Made by a program: the position numbers and the translations under genes. DNA of 38,247 nt, from positions 1-38,247 of the forward strand of contig JALHNT010000066.1 in NCBI GenBank assembly GCA_022843385.1, given 5' to 3'. The stretch comes from Anaerolineae bacterium. GTDB taxonomy: Bacteria > Chloroflexota > Anaerolineae > Aggregatilineales > Phototrophicaceae. This document shows, in pieces, positions 6,570 to 14,518 of this stretch. The notes beneath the pieces are model-generated. The model was not told the origin of the DNA. It was given only the letters and a program-made list of their open reading frames with translations, and searched no databases. Positions within the stretch are counted from its first letter, which is position 1; each line of letters begins with the position of its first letter.

Positions 6570-9080
6570 ATGAAACGTACTGTTGCACTGATTGTATGGT
6601 TATTGGGCGTGGTTGGTCTGGCCCATGCCCAGGATGAGGTCGCCAACTGGACCATTCTCCACTATACCGCTGTTGACAATAATCTTGAGGGTGCTGCCTT
6701 TAACGACTATTACGAGATGCAGATTGTCGGCAGTGGCAACGGGGTCAATATCGTGACCCAGTTGGATCGTGCCGAGGGCTTCGAATCGCGCTTTGGTGAC
6801 TGGACCGATACCCGCCGCTTTCTGATCGAGCAGCGACCGGCATTGCCAGAGCTGGATATTGCTGGCAAGCGGACTGCCCTGGTCGATTATTTCGTCCAGG
6901 CCGGATATGGCGATAGCGCCAGCGTCGCTGCTCAGGTGGAAACGCTGGATGATGCCACCGTCAACCGGATTTTTGAGAACAACAATGTGGGTGTTACATT
7001 CGACCAGACGCCGGTGCAGGAACTGGGTGAAGTCGATATGGGCGATCCGCAGGCGTTGACCGACTTCATCGTCTGGGGCGCACAGAATTATCCCGCCGAA
7101 CATTATCTGCTGGTCATCGGCAGTCATGGGGGCGGCTGGCGCGGCATTGGCCCGGATGATGGCAATGATGAGTCGATGCTGGAGCTGCCGGAGATTGATG
7201 CCGCGCTCGGCGCAGCACGCGAACAACTGGGGATCGATAAGTTCGATATTGTCGGGTTTGATGCCTGCCTGATGGGCGTTATGGATGTGGCCGTGATGCT
7301 CGAACCGCACGCGGATTACGTCCTCTCGTCACAGGAAGTGATCCCCAGCAATGGCTGGGAATACGCCAACAGCATCGCCGCAATGCAGGCCAACCCGGAT
7401 TGGGATGCCTACACTGTCGGAACCAGCTTCATTGATAACTACATCGCCTACTATGCCGGGCCAGGGGCGCGCACCAAGGTTGATCTGGGACTGGTGGATA
7501 CGGCTGGCCTTCCGGCACTGCTGGAGTCGCTCAACGAATTTGCCGGGGTGGTGAGCGCTGATCCGGTTGAACTGCTCTCGGCGCTGGGGACTGCCCGCAA
7601 CAACAGTCAGAGCTTTGGCGCATCATTGGGGGATCGCGCGGATTACTACTCGTACATCGACCTGCGCGACTTCATGACCTGGTTCAGCGTTCAGACCACG
7701 ATCACAGAAGAGGCCTACCTGGCGGCGCTGGCGGTGCTGGGCGCCTACGATCAGACCGTCGTCTATGCGGTGGCCGATAGCAAGCTCCCCGGCTCAAACG
7801 GGCTGGCGGTCTATTTGCCAGCAACCCAGAACGTCTACGAAGCCTTTGGCAGTACGTATCCGTCGCTGGCTCCATCCGGACTGTCTTTCTGGCAGGATTA
7901 TCTCAACCAGTTCTATTCCACCATCCAGAGCGAGCTGGACGGGAGCGCGCTTCAGCTCGAAATCACCAATTTGACCACGGTTGGAGGCGTCGCCAGCACG
8001 CTGGATAATCCGGTCATCTTCTTTGATGCGGCTGGCGTGGGCGTGATTGACCTGGCCTATACCATCACCTATGTGCTGGAAGATGGCAGCCGCCTTGTGG
8101 TTGATTCCTCGCCGATATCGTATACCACCACGCTGCCGACGGGCGAACTCGTGATCGAGTATCCCACCGAACTGACCCCCAGCGTCTTCACCTGGAGCGT
8201 GGAATTCCCCTTCATCAGCGATGGCACCACCAATGTGCTGAGCCTGCCCAATTCGAATGGTGGCTCCACTGAGATGTCGATCCAGGGAACCTATATCAAC
8301 GCCGAGGGATCACAGCCGGCTTACCTGATTTTTGATAACAGCACCTATGAGTATATGGGGATGCTGGCGATTGCCGATTCGTCACCCTATGAAGTGCGCC
8401 CCAACCCCGGCGATCAGTTCATTGTCGATCTGATCAGCATTGCGCCGGATGGTACCGTGACGGCCACGCCGCAGGAAAATCTACCGCTGACGTTTGGTGT
8501 CGATCCATTCACCTTCCAGTATTTGCCAGCGGCCAGCGGTAACTATGAAGTTGGCCTGACCATGAGAGACCTGGCGAACAACCAGACCTATACTGGTGTT
8601 GGCATCACCATCAACAACGAGGGTGTGGATGGCACGCTGCGCGGGTATACCGATACCAACGAGGGCATCTACTTCCAGTATCCGCGCCTGTGGGGCGAGT
8701 CGTACTCGATCACGAATGACGATGGCAGCCTGACGAATGTGCTGGGCGATATAGATGGCATCCAGACACTGTACATTGATGCCTATCTCGACACGGATGC
8801 CCGGACGGCACTGGACAATGAACTCCAGCGCTATGATGGTGAGGTCAGCGAGGTGATTGAGATCACAGCCGGCGGGCTGCCGGCCTACAGCGCGACCTAT
8901 ATGTTCGAGGGCGAAGATGGCCTGAGCTACCGCACATCGGTGATGAGTGTAATGAATGAACCGGCTGGCACCGCAGTGGTGTTTGTGCTGCAATCATCGG
9001 CTGATCTACAGGCCGATGTGGATCTGCTGCTGGTGCTGGACGCAACGCTTCAGTTCTTCCCGCCCGTTCTGGAACCCTAA
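6570..9080 (+). CDS. Secreted clostripain-family (C11) cysteine peptidase
   Basis: The 836-residue protein starts with a signal peptide (MKRTVALIVWLLGVVGLAHA, cleavage after ~20). The peptidase part covers roughly residues 25-480. It has the clan CD His-Cys dyad: His186 in LLVIGSHGGGW and Cys233 in IVGFDACLMGVMD. Clostripain-type enzymes cleave after basic residues and are often self-processed. Residues ~480-830 are beta-rich, acidic and poor in Cys or Lys, and look like extracellular Ig-like or accessory domains; no C-terminal membrane anchor or sorting signal is visible. I chose the ATG at 6570 because AGGGGG lies just upstream and the signal peptide starts there; a longer in-frame start at 6492 would hide the signal. 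Substrate and partner proteins are unknown. Confidence 0.92.
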   Translation: MKRTVALIVWLLGVVGLAHAQDEVANWTILHYTAVDNNLEGAAFNDYYEMQIVGSGNGVNIVTQLDRAEGFESRFGDWTDTRRFLIEQRPALPELDIAGKRTALVDYFVQAGYGDSASVAAQVETLDDATVNRIFENNNVGVTFDQTPVQELGEVDMGDPQALTDFIVWGAQNYPAEHYLLVIGSHGGGWRGIGPDDGNDESMLELPEIDAALGAAREQLGIDKFDIVGFDACLMGVMDVAVMLEPHADYVLSSQEVIPSNGWEYANSIAAMQANPDWDAYTVGTSFIDNYIAYYAGPGARTKVDLGLVDTAGLPALLESLNEFAGVVSADPVELLSALGTARNNSQSFGASLGDRADYYSYIDLRDFMTWFSVQTTITEEAYLAALAVLGAYDQTVVYAVADSKLPGSNGLAVYLPATQNVYEAFGSTYPSLAPSGLSFWQDYLNQFYSTIQSELDGSALQLEITNLTTVGGVASTLDNPVIFFDAAGVGVIDLAYTITYVLEDGSRLVVDSSPISYTTTLPTGELVIEYPTELTPSVFTWSVEFPFISDGTTNVLSLPNSNGGSTEMSIQGTYINAEGSQPAYLIFDNSTYEYMGMLAIADSSPYEVRPNPGDQFIVDLISIAPDGTVTATPQENLPLTFGVDPFTFQYLPAASGNYEVGLTMRDLANNQTYTGVGITINNEGVDGTLRGYTDTNEGIYFQYPRLWGESYSITNDDGSLTNVLGDIDGIQTLYIDAYLDTDARTALDNELQRYDGEVSEVIEITAGGLPAYSATYMFEGEDGLSYRTSVMSVMNEPAGTAVVFVLQSSADLQADVDLLLVLDATLQFFPPVLEP

Positions 9081-9096
9081 CCTTCGCTGAATGGCT

Positions 9097-9121
9097 GAGG
9101 CAGTGCCGCCGGTGCTGCCTC
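9097..9121 (+). terminator. Possible terminator hairpin after the C11 peptidase gene
   Basis: GAGGCAG (9097-9103) pairs with CTGCCTC (9115-9121), 16 nt after the peptidase stop. A short CCCCTTT follows but there is no clear T-run, so the call is weak. Confidence 0.33.
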
Positions 9122-9202
9122 CAGCCCCTTTGCTGGTGATGGAGCTGATTGGAGCCATTGGCCTTCCACAATCAGCTATCAAGTGGTGATTACAGACTAT
9201 AG

Positions 9203-9236
9203 GCATAACTCCAGTTTTGTGTCGTCGGACAGACAG
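9203..9236 (+). repeat. Dispersed repeat family 1, copy 1
   Basis: This segment matches 26432-26476 closely, sharing a core that reads AACTCC, then GTTTTGTGTCG, then GGACAGACA. The main difference is a TCG triplet tract: two units here and six in the other copy. Both copies lie in gene-free DNA. Confidence 0.65.
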
Positions 9237-9837
9237 AAGAATTCATAGCCAAGTCGCCAAGCGCGCCAAGAAGAACCGACTACAGATGAGCAGAGGACAG
9301 CGAGGGAGCAAGCAGAGGTCTTTCACTTTCAACTCGAAAAAGTCGTCAATGTCAGAAGTGCATATTGTGACATTTGGCGTTCGGCCAGTAACGAGCAACA
9401 AGTCTTTCCTCTGATGACTGACGACTACGTATGCGCTTCTTAAGATGCAACGTGGACGAGCTCAATTCATCTACAATGTCAGAATAGAACAAAAAGGCTA
9501 TCCAGTCAAGTCTTCACCCAACTGGCCTCGTACCGTTGCCAGCCAGCCGTGCTCTCATTCAAGCCTAACGATCGAAGCATTGGGCCGGCTTCAGATACAG
9601 TCCGACCTGGAACATTGCAGCTTCCTGGGTGCAACTGATTTACCCGTCAAGCTCACTGGCTTTGGGCGGTTTCAGTCTCACATCCTATTGGCTGTTAAGG
9701 TAAATTTTGCTTTCAGCCTACAATAATTCCATGATGCAAGGGCGCGCAGCCATGCGCTACATTCCCTGAGCCGCGGAAGTGCTGGTAACATTCAACCGCG
9801 CGGCGCGTTGTAATGGGCAGACATGTGGAGTCCTTTC

Positions 9838-10413
9838 ATGCAACCACTGGCAAATGAGACCGACCTGATCCAGCGGGCGCGGGCTGGCGACAAGAGCGCC
9901 GTCAGCAGCCTGTATGAAGGTTACGTGCAGGCGATCTTCCGTTACATCAGCTACCGGGTCGAGACCGATGTCATCGCCGAAGACCTGACAGCCGAGGTTT
10001 TCCTGCGGATGGTGCGCGGCATGGCGGCGTATCAGGATACCGGCGCCCCCTTCGCCGCCTGGCTCTATCGCATCGCCGCCAACCTGATCGCCGATTTCTA
10101 CCGGCAGGGACGCAGCCGAACCGAGAAGCCGATCAGCGATGATCAGCCGACCGACGACACCGATCCGCTGAATTCGCTGGCGCGGATGGAAGAGCAGGCC
10201 AAACTGCGGCAGGCGTTACAACAACTGCCCGCCGATTATCAAACCCTGTTGATTATGCGTTTCATGCAGCAGCTCCCCCATGCCCAGGTGGCTGCCGCGC
10301 TGGATAAATCGGAAGCGGCCATCCGCGTCATGCAGCACCGCGCCCTGCAAGCCCTGGCCGAAGCGCTGGGGGCCAGCGGCAAATCGCGCAGCTACCTGCG
10401 AGGACAATCATGA
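9838..10413 (+). CDS. ECF-type RNA polymerase sigma factor
   Basis: This 191-residue protein has the two-domain layout of group 4 (ECF) sigma factors. Region 2 spans about residues 5-75, with core-binding and -10-recognition features (VIAEDLTAEVFLRM and FAAWLYRIAANLIADFYR). Region 4 spans about 115-180, where LPADYQTLLIMRFMQQL and AAALDKSEAAIRVMQHRALQAL make the helix-turn-helix that reads the -35. I prefer the ATG at 9838, preceded by GGAG at 7-8 nt, over the ATG at 9823. The stop overlaps the start of the next gene by four bases (ATGA), so the two are translationally coupled, as is usual for a sigma factor and its regulator. Its targets may include the paralogue array that follows, which is inference from position. 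Confidence 0.92.
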   Translation: MQPLANETDLIQRARAGDKSAVSSLYEGYVQAIFRYISYRVETDVIAEDLTAEVFLRMVRGMAAYQDTGAPFAAWLYRIAANLIADFYRQGRSRTEKPISDDQPTDDTDPLNSLARMEEQAKLRQALQQLPADYQTLLIMRFMQQLPHAQVAAALDKSEAAIRVMQHRALQALAEALGASGKSRSYLRGQS

Positions 10414-11381
10414 TGATGAACAACGACAGCTTCACCCCGGACGAACTGGCGCTGATCGAACGGCTGACTAACGCACCCCAACCCCGGCTGCGTCCGGCAG
10501 CTCATGATGCCATCCTGCAACAGGTGCTGGATGCGCTGGATGCCCCGCCGGCTGCCCCCTCGTCACCGCCTTCCACCCCCATTCTGCCGTTGATCGTGTT
10601 GGCAGTTATCCTCGCCATCGGCGCTGCCATCGCCTTCGTCATCCTGCAAAACAATCAGCCGACTGTGCAACCGCCGCTGGTCGAAACCTTCACGCCGACC
10701 GCTGCGGCCTCCGCCACAGCGAGCGCGACCTTCACAGCAACCGCCACCCATACGCCGACCGCCAGCCCAAGCGCCAGCGCAACACTCACTGCCAGCCCAT
10801 CGCTCACCGTTAGTGACTCCGCTACACCGACCCGCATCAGCCCGACGGCGACGAACACCGTGATCGTGGAAGAATCGCCGCTGCCCGCCACCCCGACCGT
10901 GCTGGTCTCGCCCACCTCGGCTGAAGCGACTCCAACGCCGACGCTGACCCCCACGCCCCAGTTGGCCGAGATCGAGGGAGTCGATCTGGTGATCGAAGGG
11001 CCAATTGAGCAGATCAACGGCAGCGTCATCATCATCTACGGCATTGAAGTCACGCTCAGTGAAGACGAGCCGCTGCTGAGCGTCGTCCAGGTGGGCGACA
11101 CGGTGCGGATCGAAGGCGATGTCAGCGATGGGCAGCAGGTGATCGTCATCAACATCACACTGGCAGATGAGGCGGTTAGCGTCGATGCCGAGACCGGCGC
11201 GGTCTGGCGTGATGACGGGAGCTGCGCCAATCCCCCGCCCGATTGGGCCCCGGCCAATGGCTGGCGACGGCGCTGCGAGTCTGGCAGCAGCAATGCCGGC
11301 GGTGGCGCTAATCCCGGCAATGGCAACCCCGGCGGCGGGCAGGGGATGGGCATGGGCATGGGCATGGGCGATGATGATTGA
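10410..11381 (+). CDS. Membrane-anchored, DUF5666-type probable anti-sigma/regulatory protein
   Basis: The 323-residue protein has a short cytosolic N-terminus (residues 1-50, FTPDELALIERLTNAPQPRL), one membrane helix (~53-73, LPLIVLAVILAIGAAIAFVI) and a ~100-residue Thr/Ser/Pro-rich linker. A beta-rich extracytoplasmic domain follows (~190-260, VDLVIEGPIEQINGSVIIIY... VQVGDTVRIEGDV), resembling DUF5666. The C-terminus is Gly/Asn-rich and ends in a Met-Gly repeat and three Asp. It begins inside the stop of the sigma factor gene, with GAGGA just upstream. That gene pair and the one-helix topology suggest a regulator that holds the sigma factor at the membrane, but the classic zinc anti-sigma motif is absent. 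The role is therefore inferred from neighbourhood. Confidence 0.8.
   Translation: MMMNNDSFTPDELALIERLTNAPQPRLRPAAHDAILQQVLDALDAPPAAPSSPPSTPILPLIVLAVILAIGAAIAFVILQNNQPTVQPPLVETFTPTAAASATASATFTATATHTPTASPSASATLTASPSLTVSDSATPTRISPTATNTVIVEESPLPATPTVLVSPTSAEATPTPTLTPTPQLAEIEGVDLVIEGPIEQINGSVIIIYGIEVTLSEDEPLLSVVQVGDTVRIEGDVSDGQQVIVINITLADEAVSVDAETGAVWRDDGSCANPPPDWAPANGWRRRCESGSSNAGGGANPGNGNPGGGQGMGMGMGMGDDD
11346..11369 (+). repeat. (ATGGGC)4 tandem repeat in coding sequence
   Basis: Four exact copies of the hexamer ATGGGC encode alternating Met-Gly at the end of the DUF5666-type protein, followed by GAT triplets encoding Asp. The unit is a multiple of three, so copy-number changes would keep the frame. 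Confidence 0.8.
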
Positions 11382-11387
11382 CGCCAT

Positions 11388-11432
11388 CCCCTAACAACAG
11401 GGGTGCGAGACCGGCGCTATCCTTGCTATAGT
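11388..11432 (+). promoter_or_regulatory. Promoter-like block before the paralogue array
   Basis: A small hairpin (CCCCT/AGGGG, 11388-11403) is followed by TGCGAG (11404-11409), a 17-bp spacer and TATAGT (11427-11432) within CCTTGCTATAGTG. The same arrangement with identical spacing recurs before the sixth array gene (15288-15316). The -35 position does not fit the housekeeping consensus. An alternative sigma factor, such as the one encoded just upstream, is a plausible reader; this is inference. Confidence 0.5.
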
Positions 11433-11466
11433 GTGAGAATTGTCCATCACTGCTGGATGTTCACTG

Positions 11467-12207
11467 ATGTCTCATCACTTGCTCAGTCCGAGGGATAACC
11501 GGCTGGAAGATTTCGAAGTTAACGCGCGCGGGGAACTGACCCAGCGTCAGATGGATCGGTTGCGCCAGGTGGTGCTGCCCCCAAGCCTGGCGGAGACCAA
11601 TCGTGACGACGCCTTCGCCGCGATGCGCCGCAAGCCCCTCGGGCGCTGGCTCCTGGGCATCGTGGCGGTGGCCGGGGCGCTGGCCTCGACTGTCAACGGC
11701 GACCCGTCGCAGCGGGTCATCGCGGCTTGCCTCGCCGGGGTACTGCTGGTCATGCTCGGTGTGTTCGCGGTGGAAGCGCTGCCATCGCTGGTGGCCTGGA
11801 ATACCGTGCGCCAGATACGCCGCCGTCGTCTTCAGGCCGATGCCCAATTCCATGCCAGCCTGGCCGCGCCCGACATCCAGCATGAAGCCGGCTCCCCTCG
11901 CATACAGCAAACCAGCGCAGAAACCACCATGCTCTACATCGGTCTGCATTGGTTCGAGATCAGCGCTGATCTGGCGGAGACGCTGCGCGACACCGACGAG
12001 CGGATGGTGGCCTACTTTCTGGAAACACCGCAGCATGGCAACCTGCTGCTCTCGCTTCAGAGCGCGGGGCAGGGTGAACGCGCCTGGCTTCAGGAAGTCG
12101 TCGGCATCAGCGATGACGGCGAGATCATCTACCGGAAAGACCTGGAGGATGATATTCCCGATGGCGAGGTCCGGCCGCTGAAGAAGTCATCCGATAGCGG
12201 TCAATAA
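11467..12207 (+). CDS. Array protein 1: two-helix membrane protein, unknown family
   Basis: This is the first of eight consecutive paralogues. The 246-residue protein opens with an N-terminal block (LSPRDNRLEDFEVNARGELTQRQ, residues ~5-27, shown here with variation against its sisters). Two membrane helices follow at ~62-80 and ~86-115, then a basic stretch (RQIRRRRLQADAQFHASL), a beta-rich C-terminal domain (LYIGLHWFEIS... VAYFLETPQHGNLLLSLQS) and the end block VVGISDDGEIIY...DGEVRPLKK. Both ends should face the cytosol. The start at 11467 is chosen because it aligns with the sister proteins; the frame is open from 11440. Its ribosome site is weak. The function is not known to me, and no catalytic motif is visible. 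Confidence 0.85.
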   Translation: MSHHLLSPRDNRLEDFEVNARGELTQRQMDRLRQVVLPPSLAETNRDDAFAAMRRKPLGRWLLGIVAVAGALASTVNGDPSQRVIAACLAGVLLVMLGVFAVEALPSLVAWNTVRQIRRRRLQADAQFHASLAAPDIQHEAGSPRIQQTSAETTMLYIGLHWFEISADLAETLRDTDERMVAYFLETPQHGNLLLSLQSAGQGERAWLQEVVGISDDGEIIYRKDLEDDIPDGEVRPLKKSSDSGQ

Positions 12208-12280
12208 GGAGGCGGCGGGAATGTCCCGGAATCACCTGCTGAGTCGGACGGATAACCGGCTGGAGGATTTCGAAGCCAAC
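12097..12280 (+). repeat. 184-bp junction repeat, copy 1 (genes 1/2)
   Basis: The block covers the last ~35 codons of array gene 1, the 13-bp spacer with its ribosome site, and the first 20 codons of gene 2. It aligns without gaps to 12857-13040 (9 mismatches counted by eye). The gene bodies on either side are far more divergent. Confidence 0.85.
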
Positions 12281-12967
12281 AGGCGGGGAGAACTGACCCA
12301 GCGCCAGCGAGATCGCCTTCGCCGCATTGTGCTCCCCGTCACCCTACAAGAATATGAACTCGAAAGCCGGATGGAAGGGCATAGCCAGCATATACGCCTG
12401 CGGAGCATATTGTTGGCGCTGGGTGTGCTGGGTATGGTTATCGGCATTGGCGTTTCAATGGGAAGTACCATCCTTCCCCTCGCTTTAGGTCTGCTCATCG
12501 GTGTGGAATTTGCTGTGTATCTGGGTCAGGGCTTGATCTTCCGGCGGGAACTGAGACACCTGCGACAGAAGCGCAGCGAGGCCGATGCTCATTTTCATGC
12601 CAACCTGGAACCCTCACAGACTGCTGCTCACATTTATCGTATTGAAGGGGAAAAGACACTCGAACGGCGAATCGGCTATCGGCGAGATCGACTACTGCTC
12701 GGCGATGAAGCCTTTGAAGTGGCTGATGAGGACTGGGGTCCGTTGCGTGCCATCAGCGGCTATATGGTCGCCCATTATTTCGCGACCAGTGAGCATGGCA
12801 ATCTGCTGCTCTCATTCCAGCAGGTTGATGCTGTGAGCCAGATCGCACTCAGTGAGGTCGTCGGGGTCAGCGATGACGGCGAGATCATCTACCAACAAGA
12901 CCTGGAGGATGATGTTCCCGATGGCGAGGTCAGACCGCTGAAGAAGTCATCCGATAGCGGTCAATAA
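12221..12967 (+). CDS. Array protein 2: two-helix membrane protein, unknown family
   Basis: The 248-residue paralogue starts MSRNHLLSRTDNRLEDFEAN and continues with the GELT block. Two membrane helices lie at ~58-78 (SILLALGVLGMVIGIGVSMG) and ~80-105 (LPLALGLLIGVEFAVYLGQG). The cytosolic domain has LRQKRSEADAHFHANLEPS, a variable centre, then MVAHYFATSEHGNLLLSFQ and VVGVSDDGEIIYQQDLEDD. The start is secure: a stop-ribosome site unit (TAAGGAGG) lies 8 nt before the ATG, so translation of gene 1 and gene 2 is probably coupled. The ends are nearly identical to array proteins 1, 3 and 4, but the middle ~150 residues have little in common with them. The function is unknown. Confidence 0.87.
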   Translation: MSRNHLLSRTDNRLEDFEANRRGELTQRQRDRLRRIVLPVTLQEYELESRMEGHSQHIRLRSILLALGVLGMVIGIGVSMGSTILPLALGLLIGVEFAVYLGQGLIFRRELRHLRQKRSEADAHFHANLEPSQTAAHIYRIEGEKTLERRIGYRRDRLLLGDEAFEVADEDWGPLRAISGYMVAHYFATSEHGNLLLSFQQVDAVSQIALSEVVGVSDDGEIIYQQDLEDDVPDGEVRPLKKSSDSGQ

Positions 12968-13040
12968 GGAGGCGGCTGGAATGTCCCGGAATCACCTGCT
13001 GAGTCGGACGGATAACCGGCTGGAGGATTTCGAAGCCAAC
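12857..13040 (+). repeat. 184-bp junction repeat, copy 2 (genes 2/3)
   Basis: Same block as 12097-12280, spanning the end of gene 2, the TAAGGAGGCGG spacer and the start of gene 3. It also matches 13626-13809 without gaps, again with about nine mismatches by eye. Confidence 0.85.
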
Positions 13041-13736
13041 GGGCGCGGGGAACTCACCCAACGCCAGCGGGATCGCCTGCTTACGTTCACAATGCCAGCA
13101 ACCCCAAGAGAATTGGAATGTGAAACACGGATCGCGCAGGCCAGGGTGCAAGCCACTGTGCCATCCATCGGAGCGTTGATCCTGCTCATCACCAGCATCG
13201 TCTTGTACCTCAGCGGTCAACCCCTGCAACAGCTGGCGCTGGTTCCTGGAAGCATGTTTATGGTGATCGGTGGGCTGGCATTGGTGCATCTCTCGTCCGT
13301 GCATTATCACCAAAATGAACTGAAGCGCTTGCGTGTACGCCGTGACAAGGCCGATACCCGCTTTCGTGCCAGCCTCGATTCGTCTAATCTCACAGCCTCT
13401 ATTGGACGTGAAGAAGGGCAACTGGTGCTGCGGGAAGGACATTCGGGTGACGAAAACCAGATACAGGTTGGCACAGTAACATTTCAGGTGACTGATGACC
13501 TGTTGCGACAGTTGCGCGGCAGCGACAGGCGTAAAGTCGCCTATTATTTCCATTCGGATCAACACGGTAACGTCCTGCTCTCCATCCAGGATGCCGATTA
13601 TGTCAATCGCGTCAAACTCCATGAAGTCGTCGGCATCAGCGATGACGGCGAGATCATCTACCAGCAAGACCTGGAGGATGATATTCCCGATGGCGAGGTC
13701 AGACCGCTGAAGAAGTCATCGGATAGCGGTCAATAA
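12981..13736 (+). CDS. Array protein 3: two-helix membrane protein, unknown family
   Basis: The 251-residue paralogue has the same N-terminal block as protein 2. Membrane helices are at ~56-74 (IGALILLITSIVLYLSG) and ~82-104 (LALVPGSMFMVIGGLALVHL). A cytosolic part follows: LKRLRVRRDKADTRFRASLDS, EEGQLVLREG, QVGTVTFQVTDDLLRQLRG, VAYYFHSDQHGNVLLSIQ and VVGISDDGEIIYQQDLEDD. The basic segment after helix 2 fits an N-in, C-in topology. The gene starts 13 nt after the stop of gene 2 with the same strong ribosome site. I know of no described function; a membrane-bound sensor, scaffold or immunity-like role is possible but not shown. Confidence 0.87.
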   Translation: MSRNHLLSRTDNRLEDFEANGRGELTQRQRDRLLTFTMPATPRELECETRIAQARVQATVPSIGALILLITSIVLYLSGQPLQQLALVPGSMFMVIGGLALVHLSSVHYHQNELKRLRVRRDKADTRFRASLDSSNLTASIGREEGQLVLREGHSGDENQIQVGTVTFQVTDDLLRQLRGSDRRKVAYYFHSDQHGNVLLSIQDADYVNRVKLHEVVGISDDGEIIYQQDLEDDIPDGEVRPLKKSSDSGQ

Positions 13737-13809
13737 GGAGGCGGCTGGAATGTCCCGGAATCATCTGTTGAGTCGGACGGATAACCGGCTGGAGGACTTT
13801 GAAGCCAAC
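13626..13809 (+). repeat. 184-bp junction repeat, copy 3 (genes 3/4)
   Basis: Third copy of the junction block, covering the end of gene 3 and the start of gene 4. The next junctions (genes 4/5 onward) keep the encoded motifs but not the near-identity in DNA or the spacer. Confidence 0.85.
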
Positions 13810-14505
13810 GGGCGGGGAGAGCTGACCCCTGAGCAGATGGATCGTCTGAAGGGCTTGATCCTGCCTGCGAGTCCACAAGAAGCCCAATATAGGCAGTACA
13901 TCGCTCAGAGCCGAAGGAATATCAAGCTGATGGCTATCTCTGCGCTGGGATTGCTCGTCATGGCGTCTCTGCTGTTTGTCATTGGCAACACTCTGGCGCG
14001 TGGGGCAACGCCACTGATTGGCACGCTGGCGGGGCTAGCCATGCTGGGTAGCGCCGGCCATTATGCAGCCGAGCAATACTACCGCTATCGATTAAGGACG
14101 ATGCGTGATACCCGCGAACGGACGAATGACCCATTCAAGTCCATCCTGGCAGCGCCCTCATCCGCCATCCATCGCATCGAAGGCGAGGTCACGCTGAAGT
14201 CGGGGACATCCACCGGTGGACACCGTGTTTACATCGGACTTCAATCCTTTCTGGTTGCCGATGACCTGTGGCACCAGTTGCGTCGGGGTGGTCAGCGTGT
14301 GGTTGCCCATTTTCTGGAAACACGCCAGTACGACAATCTCCTGCTCTCGGTTCAGCGTGTTGACGATCTGGTGCCGCTCCCAATTGATGACGTGGTTGGC
14401 ATCAGCGACGATGGCGAGATCATCTACCAGCAAGACCTGGAGGACGGTGTTCCCGATGGCGAGGTCAGGCCGCTGAAGAAGTCAGACAGCAATACCACGC
14501 GGTAG
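13750..14505 (+). CDS. Array protein 4: two-helix membrane protein, unknown family
   Basis: The 251-residue paralogue has the EDFEAN-GELT N-terminus followed by EQMDRLK. Helices are at ~57-77 (LMAISALGLLVMASLLFVIG) and ~83-103 (PLIGTLAGLAMLGSAGHYA). The cytosolic domain carries the shared pattern YIGLQSFLVADDLWHQLR, VAHFLETRQYDNLLLSVQ and VVGISDDGEIIYQQDLEDG. Its start region is still nearly identical in DNA to genes 2 and 3, but its C-terminal tail (KKSDSNTTR) departs from the common SSDSGQ ending. It thus marks the end of the homogenised part of the array. A strong ribosome site (AAGGAGG) precedes the ATG by 8 nt. Confidence 0.87.
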   Translation: MSRNHLLSRTDNRLEDFEANGRGELTPEQMDRLKGLILPASPQEAQYRQYIAQSRRNIKLMAISALGLLVMASLLFVIGNTLARGATPLIGTLAGLAMLGSAGHYAAEQYYRYRLRTMRDTRERTNDPFKSILAAPSSAIHRIEGEVTLKSGTSTGGHRVYIGLQSFLVADDLWHQLRRGGQRVVAHFLETRQYDNLLLSVQRVDDLVPLPIDDVVGISDDGEIIYQQDLEDGVPDGEVRPLKKSDSNTTR

Positions 14506-14518
14506 AGGGTATTCCAGT

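Larger units (their letters stand above)
9081..9822. other. 742-bp intergenic region without a supported gene
   Basis: The short open frames here (for example 9217-9414 and 9445-9726) lack ribosome sites and protein-like composition. The stretch holds a weak hairpin near 9100, one copy of dispersed repeat family 1 at 9203-9236, repetitive purine-rich sequence around 9260-9320, and a short match (about 9415-9428) to inverse-orientation sequence near 5.07 kb. A TACAAT -10-like hexamer at 9719-9724 could serve the sigma factor gene but has no good -35. Confidence 0.5.

Noticed and set aside
9217..9726. Two short plus-strand frames (65 and 93 codons)
   Set aside because: No ribosome site, atypical composition, and the first overlaps dispersed repeat sequence.
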